Assembly: GCA_002378665.1 (NCBI GenBank)
Contig: DFSO01000089.1
Location: 15,477-25,537, forward strand
Direction: 5' to 3'
Length of the DNA: 10,061 nucleotides
Source of the DNA: Loktanella sp. UBA3435
GTDB taxonomy: Bacteria; Pseudomonadota; Alphaproteobacteria; Rhodobacterales; Rhodobacteraceae
A program made the translations under genes and the position numbers. Shown piece after piece: positions 1-6,394 of the stretch. Positions within the stretch are counted from its first letter, which is position 1; every line of letters starts with the position of its first letter. The notes beneath the pieces were generated by a model. The model was given only the letters and a program-made list of their open reading frames with translations. It had not been told where the DNA came from and ran no database searches.

Positions 1-340
1 TGGAATAGAATTGCCGCAGGCCTTCCTCAGGTTCGTCCGGATCAATGCCAAGGTCGACAAAGGCCTGCCGGAGCATCTGTTCGATGTCAGTTGTGCCGAC
101 ATTGATATTTGCAAAAAACCGAATTCGGGCGTCATGGGCCTCTTTCGCGGGAGACCCCATCTGGAATTGCCCTAAAGGCAAGGCCACCATCTGCGGACAG
201 GCATCACAGTCTTGGAAAACCTCAAGCGGGCTGACCTGTTCACCGGCGGCGGTTTGATAGACCTCGGCCGCAAACGCGGATGTGGCGGTCGTCAAAAAGC
301 AGAGGAATGTCAAACGTGATAGGATCTTTAGGCTGCGCAT
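1..340 (-). CDS. Formylglycine-generating-enzyme (SUMF1/FGE-like) family protein, N-terminal part
   Basis: Partial gene: the start is inside the window and the 3' part runs off the left edge, leaving 113 codons. The ATG at 340 is directly preceded by an in-frame TAG, so it is the first possible start. Residues 1-24 form a Sec signal peptide (basic start, hydrophobic core, cleavage near AFA-A). The motif DCDACPQMVALPLGQFQMGS at about residues 44-63 is the usual opening of the FGE-sulfatase domain. The family includes formylglycine-generating enzymes, which oxidise the sulfatase cysteine, and many related proteins of unknown substrate. After MGSP the usual short acidic stretch leading to the next core strand is replaced by at least 45 residues rich in charged and helical sequence, so an insertion is likely. 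The copper-binding cysteines and the rest of the fold lie outside the window, so catalysis cannot be judged. The export signal argues for a periplasmic role. Family certain, function not. Confidence 0.82.
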   Translation of the reverse strand, partial: MRSLKILSRLTFLCFLTTATSAFAAEVYQTAAGEQVSPLEVFQDCDACPQMVALPLGQFQMGSPAKEAHDARIRFFANINVGTTDIEQMLRQAFVDLGIDPDEPEEGLRQFYS

Positions 341-438
341 CTACTCGTCTCGGGGTTATTTCACCAGCCAATCCACCATGTTTCTCTGACGATACTATGG
401 CACGAAGCAGGTCATCGGCACTTCTGTCCTGCAAGCCC

Positions 439-470
439 AAAAAACCCGATCGCTTGCGCAATCGGGCTTT
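439..470 (-). terminator. Rho-independent terminator of rpmB
   Basis: Read on the minus strand, CCCGAT and ATCGGG form a perfect 6-bp stem around a 10-nt loop, followed directly by six T residues. It lies about 27 bp after the rpmB stop and before the start of the FGE-like gene, so it should end the rpmB transcript and make the FGE-like gene separately transcribed. Confidence 0.85.
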
Positions 471-496
471 CTAATCTTCAAAACCAAAAGAGGGGC

Positions 497-784
497 TTAA
501 GCCGCCGCAGTTGCTTTTGCGATCTCTTTTTTCACTTTCAACGCATCTGCGGAAAGTTCTGCATCTTTGGACTTTGCAAAGAATGCGTCCAAACCACCGC
601 GGTGGTCGACTGTGCGCAATGCAGCGTTAGAGATCTTGAACTTGAACGAACGGCCGAGCGATTCGGACATCAGTGTCACGTCCTGCAGGTTCGGCAAGAA
701 CCGGCGACGGGTACGGTTTTTGGCGTGGCTGACATTGTTGCCAGACATTGGGCCTTTTCCAGTCAATTCGCAACGACGTGCCAT
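497..784 (-). CDS. rpmB: 50S ribosomal protein bL28
   Basis: 95-residue bL28, a component of the large ribosomal subunit. The N-terminus MARRCELTGKGPMSGNNVSH and the following NRTRRRFLPNLQ block are the conserved core of the family. There is one cysteine (Cys5) and no pair of CxxC motifs, so this is the zinc-independent form. The chain is longer than the roughly 78 residues of the E. coli protein. The extra C-terminal Ala/Lys-rich helix (about residues 76-95) is usual in alphaproteobacteria. The start is supported by AAGGA about 8 bases upstream of the ATG. The gene is monocistronic: its own promoter lies at 889-917 and its terminator at 439-470. rpmG, which often sits with rpmB in other bacteria, is not adjacent. 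Confidence 0.97.
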   Translation of the reverse strand: MARRCELTGKGPMSGNNVSHAKNRTRRRFLPNLQDVTLMSESLGRSFKFKISNAALRTVDHRGGLDAFFAKSKDAELSADALKVKKEIAKATAAA

Positions 785-851
785 GATGTAATCCTTGTCT
801 TAACAGGCTGCCATGTGGATCGGCCACTGGCACACCTTTTTATCGGGCTGA

Positions 852-871
852 GGCCCTGCAAAAGCAAGGCC
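852..871 (-). promoter_or_regulatory. Hairpin in the rpmB leader
   Basis: Read on the minus strand, GGCCTTGC and GCAGGGCC pair over 8 bp with one G-U, closing a TTTT loop. It falls about 11 nt after the predicted rpmB transcription start and about 67 nt before the ATG. No T-run follows, so it is not a terminator for the upstream gene. A role in mRNA stability or in autoregulation by the ribosomal protein is possible but unproven. Confidence 0.4.
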
Positions 872-888
872 GTGAATTAGGTCTCCGC

Positions 889-917
889 GATTTAGGAGGA
901 TTCCCAGCCCGCGTCAA
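889..917 (-). promoter_or_regulatory. Sigma-70-type promoter of rpmB
   Basis: On the minus strand, TTGACG (917-912) is followed after exactly 17 bp by TAAATC (894-889). This is close to the housekeeping consensus and points at rpmB. It predicts a leader of about 97 nt, long enough to hold the hairpin at 852-871. Confidence 0.65.
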
Positions 918-955
918 CCCGCATCGGTAACAGATTGGGCAAAATGCACAGGCTA

Positions 956-1339
956 TTAGCGGTGTTGGTCGATCAGTATCGGATTTCCATCAGGGTCCAC
1001 AACAACAAAGCTCGCAGGACCGCTGGGTCCATCGGTATTTAGGTTGGGATCGCTGGCATCAAACGGAACGCCCGCCGCCTGAAATGCGGCCTTAAGGTCC
1101 CGCACGTCTGTAAAGGTATCAAGATTCTGAGCCTTTTGATCCCAGCCCGGATTAAAGGTAAGCATGGGTTTCTCAAACATGCCTTGGAACAGGCCGATGA
1201 TATTGTCGCCGTTCTTGAGGATCAGATAGCCGTGGTCCGCGTTGCCGCCAAAATCCACAAAGCCGATTTTGCGGTAAAATTCTGCCGATTTCGCCAAATC
1301 TTTCACGGGGAGGCTAATTGAGAATGCGCCGAGGTCCAT
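956..1339 (-). CDS. VOC (glyoxalase/bleomycin-resistance fold) family protein
   Basis: 127 residues, the normal length of a single-chain, two-module VOC protein. The first beta-alpha-beta-beta-beta module opens with ISLPVKDLAKSAEFYRKIGF (about residues 8-27). The second ends with ASFVVVDPDGNPILIDQ (about 109-125), the typical closing strands. VOC proteins include glyoxalase I, fosfomycin- and bleomycin-resistance proteins and dioxygenases. The sequence does not fix the substrate here: the first strand lacks the usual metal-ligand histidine, and the last strand has ILIDQ where many enzymes have a metal-binding glutamate. A metal-free or non-catalytic role is therefore possible. The start is supported by AAAGGAGAG a few bases upstream of the ATG. 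A truncated paralogue lies 90 bp upstream on the same strand, aligning without gaps over its whole length. Confidence 0.85.
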   Translation of the reverse strand: MDLGAFSISLPVKDLAKSAEFYRKIGFVDFGGNADHGYLILKNGDNIIGLFQGMFEKPMLTFNPGWDQKAQNLDTFTDVRDLKAAFQAAGVPFDASDPNLNTDGPSGPASFVVVDPDGNPILIDQHR

Positions 1340-1426
1340 AATTTCTCTCCTTTATGAGCAGAAAGTTAGGCCTTTTCTCTGGGGCACGCAAATAATGCGC
1401 GGTTTGACATCACGACGCCTGAGGGC

Positions 1427-1443
1427 CGCTTATTGAATAAGCG
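1427..1443. repeat. 17-bp palindrome at the truncation point of the VOC paralogue
   Basis: CGCTTATT and AATAAGCG are perfect inverted 8-mers around a single central base. The stop codon of the truncated VOC gene (1430-1432) lies inside the left arm. Whether the palindrome caused or merely follows the truncation cannot be told from one sequence. Confidence 0.5.
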
Positions 1444-1693
1444 ACAAAAGCTCAGGAACTTTTTCAATGATATCGATGGGCTCGACTTCAGGATCCCATC
1501 CGGATTTTATGGTCGCTAGGGGTAGCAATTCAATCCCGTGATACAGGCCAATCGTCATCTCGCCATTATACAGAACGGCGTAGTCTTTGACGTGTCCACC
1601 TTCGACGACGCCGAAGCCGAGCGTTTCGTAAAAGGCCATAGACATCGCAATATGTTGGACCGGCAGGCTGATCGAAATTGGCGCTACATTCAT
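1430..1693 (-). CDS. Truncated VOC-family paralogue (probable remnant)
   Basis: 87 residues that align without gaps to residues 1-87 of the downstream VOC protein (956-1339). I count about 31 identical positions by eye, including the SISLPV start, FYxxxGF, NG, IGL and GWD. The chain then stops inside a palindrome. The last 40 residues of the family, which form the closing strands of the second module and the second metal-ligand position, are missing. None of the three frames in the following 90 bp resembles that missing part, so this is a deletion and not a single nonsense change. A weak ribosome site (GGGGA about 8 bases before the ATG) remains. Half-size VOC proteins that work as dimers exist, but this one contains more than one module and less than two. 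A decaying tandem duplicate is the simpler reading. Confidence 0.6.
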   Translation of the reverse strand: MNVAPISISLPVQHIAMSMAFYETLGFGVVEGGHVKDYAVLYNGEMTIGLYHGIELLPLATIKSGWDPEVEPIDIIEKVPELLSLIQ

Positions 1694-1827
1694 GAGCGAT
1701 TCCCCATTGTGTGCAAGGACCGTAACAGAAACAGACGAAAAAACTAATTTTTACTGAAGCTTAGAGAAGTCCGGTCTGGGGCGGTGGTCGCGTGATTGAA
1801 TATAATTTGATTGTTTCCAAATCACGG

Positions 1828-2595
1828 TCAATGTGCGGAGGGTGCGCGTTTATCCATCCGATCCAGCAAATCGCGCATGTATTCGGCATCATCCAGACGC
1901 GCCTCGCGGTGGGTTGCGATGATCGGTTCAGGCTGTGGCGGGCATTCGAGCGCCATCTTTTGAACCACGCCCGATTGCCCCGCACGGCGCAAAAGTGCTG
2001 TCGCAGGATGACCGCCAAAGCCCAAGCGCGCGAGCTTGACCCGTGGAAACACCTCTTGGATCATCTGTGCATTCACAAGGTCCAGCGGGCGGAAGGGATC
2101 GGCCACGATCACGCCTTGTAGGCCAGGTTTGGCATAGGTCACAAGATCGCCAAGCGCCTTGTCAAAGCCCGTTGCGTCATGATGGAACCGCTTGTCGAAG
2201 GGCATCACATCTGGGGGGATCGAGAATTGCGGCGAGACCGCCAACGCATAATTGGCCCGCGCTGCACGGGCAAAGCGAAACGCCCCGTAGCCGCCCATCG
2301 AAAAGCCCATCATGTGAACGGTCTCGTAGTGCGGGCAAAGCGTTTTTAAAGTGTTTTCAAGCGCGTATGTGTCGTTGTTAATGAACCAATCGTTGCGTCT
2401 CGTGGCGATGCAAAGTTGTGCAAAGCCGCGCTTTTGGGCGGAATAGCTCATCTGGGCGGGGTTGAAATCCTTTCGGCCTGCCTCGCGGAAACTGAAGGTG
2501 ATCAGCAGGCGGCTGGCCTCGCCATTAAACATCGTGGCCCGCAAATGCTCGCCGCTAAAAACCACATCACCTTGTTCACTCATACCATCGCTCAT
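1828..2595 (-). CDS. Alpha/beta-hydrolase fold protein, translationally coupled to meaB
   Basis: 255 residues from the ATG at 2595. The open frame continues further upstream, but that part lies inside meaB in another frame and reads as arginine/proline-rich noise. The ATG at 2595 overlaps the meaB stop as ATGA, typical of translational coupling; ATG at 2583 is an alternative. The nucleophile elbow is G97-F-S99-M-G101 (MMGFSMGGYGAF), so Ser99 is the likely nucleophile. His196 in GFGGHPA is a good candidate for the catalytic histidine, and Asp166 (VADPF) or Asp172 for the acid. No signal peptide is visible, so it is probably cytoplasmic. The substrate cannot be named; esterase or thioesterase activity would be plausible next to a methylmalonyl-CoA GTPase but is only inference. 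The GC-rich coding pattern matches its neighbours. Confidence 0.78.
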   Translation of the reverse strand: MSDGMSEQGDVVFSGEHLRATMFNGEASRLLITFSFREAGRKDFNPAQMSYSAQKRGFAQLCIATRRNDWFINNDTYALENTLKTLCPHYETVHMMGFSMGGYGAFRFARAARANYALAVSPQFSIPPDVMPFDKRFHHDATGFDKALGDLVTYAKPGLQGVIVADPFRPLDLVNAQMIQEVFPRVKLARLGFGGHPATALLRRAGQSGVVQKMALECPPQPEPIIATHREARLDDAEYMRDLLDRMDKRAPSAH

Positions 2596-3572
2596 GTTTT
2601 GGAAACGACATCTGCTGCGGCGGCGGCGGGGGTGATGAGCCCTGCGGCCACATCCTTTTCCAGCGCCATCATGCGCGCGTGCAAATCGGGGTCGGCGGTA
2701 ATGCGGGCCAGCAGTTGCAGGCGGACCTCTTCGGCGAACCAATAGCGGGCTTGGTTTGCGCGGGTGCTGGTCCAAACGCTGCTGTCACGGCGCCAGTTCA
2801 CAAGGGTCTGCATCTCGGCCCAAGCGGTCTCTAATCCAATCGTTTCCAATGCGGAAACAGTCATGGCCTTGGGGAAGCCGTCAGGGTCTTGGGCACGCTT
2901 TCGCAGCAGCCGCAAAGCCCCCGCATAATCCGCGCAGGTGCGCATCGCTTGGGATTTCAACTCGCCATCGGCCTTATTCACAAGGATGATATCGGCGATT
3001 TCCATGATGCCGCGCTTGACGCCTTGCAATTCATCGCCACCCGCAGGGGCGAGCAACAATAGAAAGAGGTCTGCCATCTGCGCCACAACGGTCTCGGACT
3101 GGCCAACGCCCACGGTCTCGATCAGCACAATGTCAAAGCCCGCAGCTTCACAAAGTGCTACCGCCTCGCGGGTCCGCCGTGCCACGCCGCCAAGCTGCGT
3201 CTGACTGGGCGAGGGGCGGATATAGGCCAAAGGGTCGCGGGCCAAACGGTCCATCCGCGTCTTATCGCCCAAGATCGAGCCACCAGAACGGGCCGACGAC
3301 GGATCAACGGCCAGAACTGCAACGCGTAGCCCTTGGCCCGTGAGCATCATGCCGAAACTCTCGATAAACGTGGATTTCCCAACGCCCGGTGTGCCAGAGA
3401 GGCCGACCCTCAGTGCCTGTTTGGACGTGCCGAGGATATCAAGCAAAGCGAGCGCATCGACGCGGTGATCTGTGCGGCCACTCTCGACCAAGGTAATGGC
3501 ACGCGCCAGCGCACGCCTGTCGCCGCGCACCACACCTGCCGCAAGTTCGGCGATATCAAGGGTCTTAACCAT
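2592..3572 (-). CDS. meaB: MeaB/ArgK-type GTPase, chaperone of methylmalonyl-CoA mutase
   Basis: 326 residues, the usual length of the family. MeaB is a cytoplasmic G3E P-loop GTPase. It binds B12-dependent methylmalonyl-CoA mutase and controls loading and repair of its adenosylcobalamin cofactor, on the route from propionyl-CoA to succinyl-CoA. Visible motifs: Walker A GTPGVGKST at residues 60-68; DPSSARSGGSILGDKTRM at about 90-107; ETVGVGQSE at 152-160; PAGGDELQGVKRGIMEIAD at about 176-194; and the G4 motif NKAD at 199-202. The C-terminal helical dimerisation arm is present. The stop overlaps the start of the downstream hydrolase by 4 bp. The mutase genes themselves are not in the window. 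The Shine-Dalgarno is weak (AGG close to the ATG), and a 6-bp GC hairpin sits just upstream at 3586-3600. Confidence 0.95.
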   Translation of the reverse strand: MVKTLDIAELAAGVVRGDRRALARAITLVESGRTDHRVDALALLDILGTSKQALRVGLSGTPGVGKSTFIESFGMMLTGQGLRVAVLAVDPSSARSGGSILGDKTRMDRLARDPLAYIRPSPSQTQLGGVARRTREAVALCEAAGFDIVLIETVGVGQSETVVAQMADLFLLLLAPAGGDELQGVKRGIMEIADIILVNKADGELKSQAMRTCADYAGALRLLRKRAQDPDGFPKAMTVSALETIGLETAWAEMQTLVNWRRDSSVWTSTRANQARYWFAEEVRLQLLARITADPDLHARMMALEKDVAAGLITPAAAAADVVSKT

Positions 3573-3585
3573 ATGCCTGTTTTAG

Positions 3586-3600
3586 GGGGCCGTAGGCCCC
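3586..3600. repeat. GC-rich hairpin just upstream of meaB
   Basis: GGGGCC and GGCCCC form a perfect 6-bp inverted repeat around a 3-nt loop, 13 bp before the meaB ATG and inside the region between the divergent genes. No T-run follows on either strand, so it is not a classical terminator. It could affect meaB translation initiation, but this is unproven. Confidence 0.45.
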
Positions 3601-3624
3601 AGCGCAATCGCCACTTCAATCTGC

Positions 3625-3653
3625 TTGGTGATGTGAGGACGCAGTGCTACGGT
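3625..3653 (+). promoter_or_regulatory. Candidate promoter of the four-helix membrane protein gene
   Basis: TTGGTG (3625-3630) and TACGGT (3648-3653) are separated by 17 bp and face the gene at 3680, giving a leader of about 20 nt. The match to consensus is moderate, so treat this as a prediction. Confidence 0.3.
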
Positions 3654-3679
3654 TTTGCAGGTAAGTGAGGGGCGCGCCA

Positions 3680-4105
3680 ATGAAAACACCACTACACCTT
3701 TGGATTGTCGGGGTTTTATCGCTGCTGTGGAATGCAGGCAGCGGCTATGACTACCTGATGACGCGGCTAGAGAGCACGGCCTATCTCGCAGTATTGACTG
3801 AGCCCCAACGCGCGTTTCTCGACGCGGCCCCCATGTGGTTTAACGCAACTTGGGCAATTGGTGTCTGGTTTGCGATCCTTGGATCAATCCTGCTGCTGTT
3901 CCGCTCGCGATTGGCGCGGACCTGCTTTGGATTCTCAGTTTTGGGGCTATTGGCGTCATCGGTCTATAGCTTTGGACTGGCCACGCCCACGACATTTGAG
4001 ATCATGGGCACCACCGCGATCTGGTTTTCGGCCGCAATCACCGTGGTGCTGATCTTACTCTATCTCTATGCACGGCTCATGACGCGGCGGGGCGTTTTGC
4101 GTTAG
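3680..4105 (+). CDS. Small four-helix integral membrane protein of unknown function
   Basis: 141 residues from the ATG at 3680, chosen over an in-frame GTG at 3665 because GAGGGG sits 7 bases before the ATG. Four hydrophobic segments are visible at about residues 5-26, 53-74, 80-100 and 109-131. A loop with the sequence YLAVLTEPQRAFLDAAP separates helices 1 and 2. The opening MKTPLHLWIVGVLSLLWN followed by YDYLMT is a pattern I associate with a conserved roseobacter family sometimes labelled 'sugar transporter'; nothing in the sequence supports transport of sugars. It is divergent from meaB. Its TAG stop overlaps the TAA of the minus-strand lipoprotein gene, leaving no room for a terminator between the two convergent genes. 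Confidence 0.72.
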   Translation: MKTPLHLWIVGVLSLLWNAGSGYDYLMTRLESTAYLAVLTEPQRAFLDAAPMWFNATWAIGVWFAILGSILLLFRSRLARTCFGFSVLGLLASSVYSFGLATPTTFEIMGTTAIWFSAAITVVLILLYLYARLMTRRGVLR

Positions 4106-4407
4106 CGGCACATCTGTTCGGCCGTGCTGCTGAAGCGCTTGTAACGATCCCAGAACTGATTGTCAGAGTAGCTTTTTGACTGGCGGGTGTCCTGCGCGTC
4201 CTGCGGCTCTTTAAAGAACTTCGCGGCACGGCGCTGCTCTGATCCGTTCAAGGTCTGGTTCGCAGCTTGTTGCACACATGAGCAAAGCTGCGTCGAGGCA
4301 GATTTCCGGTCCGCCGCCATACAGGCCTTGCTCACGGGGCCAGACACACGGCCACCACCACATGCGGTTAGAAAAACCAGAGCGGACATCACTACAATCT
4401 TATGCAT
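4102..4407 (-). CDS. Small cysteine-containing lipoprotein of unknown function
   Basis: About 101 residues. Two consecutive ATGs are possible (4410 and 4407). AGGTGA abuts the first, so the second has the better spacing. A short hydrophobic leader ends in the lipobox LTAC, predicting lipidation of the cysteine at about residue 16 and a place in the cell envelope. The mature part begins GGGRVSGPVSKAC and contains CSCVQQAANQTL, then a charged helical region (RRAAKFFKEPQDAQDTRQ) and a final Cys. The four cysteines after the lipobox may form disulfides. Roseobacter homologues, as I recall them, carry the label 'arginine transporter', which this sequence does not justify: it has no membrane domain beyond the leader. 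It converges on the membrane protein gene with a 4-bp TTAG stop overlap. Confidence 0.7.
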   Translation of the reverse strand: MHKIVVMSALVFLTACGGGRVSGPVSKACMAADRKSASTQLCSCVQQAANQTLNGSEQRRAAKFFKEPQDAQDTRQSKSYSDNQFWDRYKRFSSTAEQMCR

Positions 4408-4410
4408 CAT

Positions 4411-4586
4411 TCACCTGTCATCTTAGCACCGCCCGATTTGTCGGGTCTAAGGCGCAAACTGCTGTTGAGGTGAGGTTAACAGGGGGCGGGGGCGCGTGCA
4501 AATCAAATGGTTGGAATCAACATGATCCTTGCAAGGTAACGCGCATCAGCGCATCTTCACCTAAACGCAAATGAAAGGTGTTTGGG
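4411..4586. promoter_or_regulatory. Divergent intergenic region between the lipoprotein gene and dadA
   Basis: About 175 bp carrying the start signals of both genes. It holds a hairpin CCCGA-TTTG-TCGGG (4432-4445) in the lipoprotein leader, a 10-bp palindrome CCTTGCAAGG (4527-4536), and a short direct repeat of GCGCATC at 4541-4555 just before dadA. TTGCAA (4530-4535) with CATCTT (4553-4558) at 17-bp spacing could be a weak dadA promoter, in which case the palindrome would overlap its -35. dadA genes are often controlled by Lrp/AsnC-type regulators, but no regulator gene is present here. Confidence 0.35.
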
Positions 4587-5846
4587 ATGAAGGTTGTCGT
4601 TATGGGCGCGGGTGTTATTGGTGTGACGACTGCTTACTACTTGGCCAAACAAGGTGCCGAAGTTGTTGTTATTGATCGACAAACCGGGCCGGGCCTTGAG
4701 ACATCCTACGCCAATGCGGGCCAGCTCAGCTATGGGATGACATCCCCTTGGGCCGCACCCGGTATCCCGGTGAAGGCGATCAAATGGCTGTTCATGAAGC
4801 GCCGCCCGCTGTTTATCTGGCCTTTGATCAGTCCAACGATGTGGAAATGGTGTGTCCAGATGCTCCAGAACTGCACCGAGGAAAACTATGCGATCAACAA
4901 GGGCCGCATGGTCCGCGTGTCGAGCTATTCGCGCGATGTGATGCCTGAACTCATTGCCGAGACGGGCATCAAATACGACGGCCGCGAGCAGGGCACGCTG
5001 CAACTGTTCCGCACCGCCAAACAGATGAAGGCCTCTAAGGCCGACCAAGATATCCTCGCTGAATATGACAGCCCTTACGAGGTGCTGGGCCGTGATGCTT
5101 GTATTGATGTCGAGCCTGCTCTGTCTGATGTGCGTAACAAATTCGTCGGCGGTTTGCGCATGACGGCCGACCGCACAGGCGATTGCCGCATGTTCACCAT
5201 CGCGCTGACCGAGATTTGCGAAAAGATGGGCGTCGAGTTCCAATACGGCCAGTCGATCAAAGGGATCGCGGTCGAGAACGGCAGGGTCGCGGGCGTCGAC
5301 ACCGAAATCGCAGGGCGCATCACGGGCGACGCTTACGTCTGCGCAATGGGCTCTTATGCGGTCAATGTTTTGAACCCCATCGGGATCAAATTGCCCGTCT
5401 ATCCTGTGAAGGGCTATTCGGTCACGTTGCCCGTCACAGATGACCGCTATGCGCCGCAATCCACGATCATGGACGAGACCCATAAGGTTGCAATCACCCG
5501 CCTTGGCGACCGTATCCGCGTCGCAGGGCAGGCGGAAATCGCAGGCTATTCCAACCGCTTAGGGCCACATGCGACCGATACCGTGAAGCACGTGATCGGC
5601 GATTTGTTCCCCAAAGGCGGCGATATTTCCAAGGCTGAAGGCTGGACCGGCCTGCGCCCGATGACGCCAGACGGGACGCCTGTTTTGGGTGAAACCCACA
5701 TCCCGAACCTGTTTGTGAACACCGGACACGGCACGCTTGGCTGGACGATGGCCTGTGGCTCTAGCCGCGCTGTAGCCGACGTGGTGCTGGGTAAGAAACC
5801 AGAGATTTCCTTCGATGGGCTGACCGCCGCAAGGTACACGCGGTAA
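4587..5846 (+). CDS. dadA: D-amino acid dehydrogenase
   Basis: 419 residues, slightly shorter than the 432 of E. coli DadA. The enzyme is a membrane-associated flavoprotein that oxidises D-amino acids, chiefly D-alanine, to 2-oxo acids and ammonia and passes electrons to the respiratory chain. Evidence: the FAD-binding Rossmann motif GAGVIG at residues 7-12, with the acidic end of the second strand at Asp30; the family block YANAGQLSYGMTSPWAAPG at about 41-59; and the C-terminal blocks GLRPMTPDGTPVLGET and NTGHGTLGWTMACGSSRAV, which complete the FAD site. The ATG at 4587 is preferred over GTG at 4578 because AAAGG lies 8 bases upstream and the family starts at MKVVVMGAG. No alanine racemase (dadX) is adjacent. 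A degenerate copy of the last 107 bp lies 0.55 kb downstream at 6395-6490. Confidence 0.95.
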   Translation: MKVVVMGAGVIGVTTAYYLAKQGAEVVVIDRQTGPGLETSYANAGQLSYGMTSPWAAPGIPVKAIKWLFMKRRPLFIWPLISPTMWKWCVQMLQNCTEENYAINKGRMVRVSSYSRDVMPELIAETGIKYDGREQGTLQLFRTAKQMKASKADQDILAEYDSPYEVLGRDACIDVEPALSDVRNKFVGGLRMTADRTGDCRMFTIALTEICEKMGVEFQYGQSIKGIAVENGRVAGVDTEIAGRITGDAYVCAMGSYAVNVLNPIGIKLPVYPVKGYSVTLPVTDDRYAPQSTIMDETHKVAITRLGDRIRVAGQAEIAGYSNRLGPHATDTVKHVIGDLFPKGGDISKAEGWTGLRPMTPDGTPVLGETHIPNLFVNTGHGTLGWTMACGSSRAVADVVLGKKPEISFDGLTAARYTR

Positions 5847-5899
5847 GGGATTGTGCGTCCGCGAGCATGTTGATGAAAATACACATTTCGATATTTGAA

Positions 5900-5929
5900 T
5901 TGACTTGGCGCGGCGCCATTGTGTTTGAT
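5900..5929 (+). promoter_or_regulatory. Candidate promoter of the DsrE-like gene
   Basis: TTGACT (5900-5905) is followed after 18 bp by TTTGAT (5924-5929). The spacer holds the GC palindrome GGCGCGGCGCC. A small AAGAT-AAA-ATCTT inverted repeat (5936-5948) lies between the promoter and the ribosome site. This suggests the gene can be transcribed apart from dadA. Confidence 0.4.
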
Positions 5930-5961
5930 GAACCCAAGATAAAATCTTAGGGAGAACGACA

Positions 5962-6390
5962 ATGCGCACGATCCTCACTGCTCTATTTCTGTCGCTGACA
6001 GCAAACTTTGCTGTGGCCGCGGAAACCCATCACGTGGCAATTCACGTCGACCAGAACGACCCGCAAGTGATGAACCTCGCCCTCAACAACGCACAGAATG
6101 TGGCGTCCTATTACGCAGGAATCGGTGACGAGGTGATTATCGAAGTCGTGGCTTACGGTCCGGGGTTGAATATGTTCGTTGCGGGCACCAGCCCCGTCGA
6201 AGCACGTATTTCAGCGATGGCGCTGGAAAATGACAATCTGACCTTTGCGGCCTGTGCAAACACCCTTGCAAAGATGGTCGAAAAGGCAGGCAAAGACGTG
6301 CCGATCTTGTCTGAGGCAACAATGGTGCCATCCGGCGTGGTGCGCCTGATCGAGTTACAGGAAAACGGCTATGCCTACGTGCGTCCATAG
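5962..6390 (+). CDS. Secreted DsrE/DsrF-like family protein
   Basis: 142 residues. The first 20 are a Sec signal peptide ending AVA-AE, so the mature protein of about 122 residues should be periplasmic. The body matches the DsrE-like fold: HHVAIHVDQNDPQVMNLALN as first strand and helix, the EVVAYGPGLNMF strand and loop, and LTFAACANTL with a single cysteine at position 98, where sulfur-relay members keep their active cysteine. DsrE family proteins carry persulfide sulfur in sulfur oxidation and tRNA thiolation, but many exported members have no known role. The start is supported by GGGAGA about 8 bases upstream. It lies 115 bp after dadA on the same strand, with its own candidate promoter. 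No other sulfur-oxidation (sox, dsr) genes are visible. Confidence 0.82.
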   Translation: MRTILTALFLSLTANFAVAAETHHVAIHVDQNDPQVMNLALNNAQNVASYYAGIGDEVIIEVVAYGPGLNMFVAGTSPVEARISAMALENDNLTFAACANTLAKMVEKAGKDVPILSEATMVPSGVVRLIELQENGYAYVRP

Positions 6391-6394
6391 TCGC

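Noticed and set aside
240..461. A minus-strand open frame of 73 codons overlapping the FGE-like gene start
   Set aside because: It lies in another frame over the signal-peptide region of the better-supported FGE-like gene, and it crosses the rpmB terminator.
1404..1432. TTGACA on the plus strand at 1404-1409, a possible promoter
   Set aside because: No good -10 box at 16-18 bp and no plus-strand gene downstream; it would only run antisense to the truncated VOC gene.
1792..1825. GTGATT...AATCAC inverted repeat after the hydrolase gene, a possible terminator
   Set aside because: Only 6 bp with a loop of more than 20 nt and no T-run, too weak to call.
2596..2775. A 60-codon upstream extension of the alpha/beta hydrolase frame
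   Set aside because: It lies wholly inside meaB in another frame and reads as arginine/proline-rich sequence. The ATG overlapping the meaB stop is the natural start.
4557..5483. A 308-codon open frame on the minus strand opposite dadA
   Set aside because: Antisense to a well-supported dadA gene; its His/Arg/Asp-rich composition is typical of a codon-position shadow and it shows no family motif.
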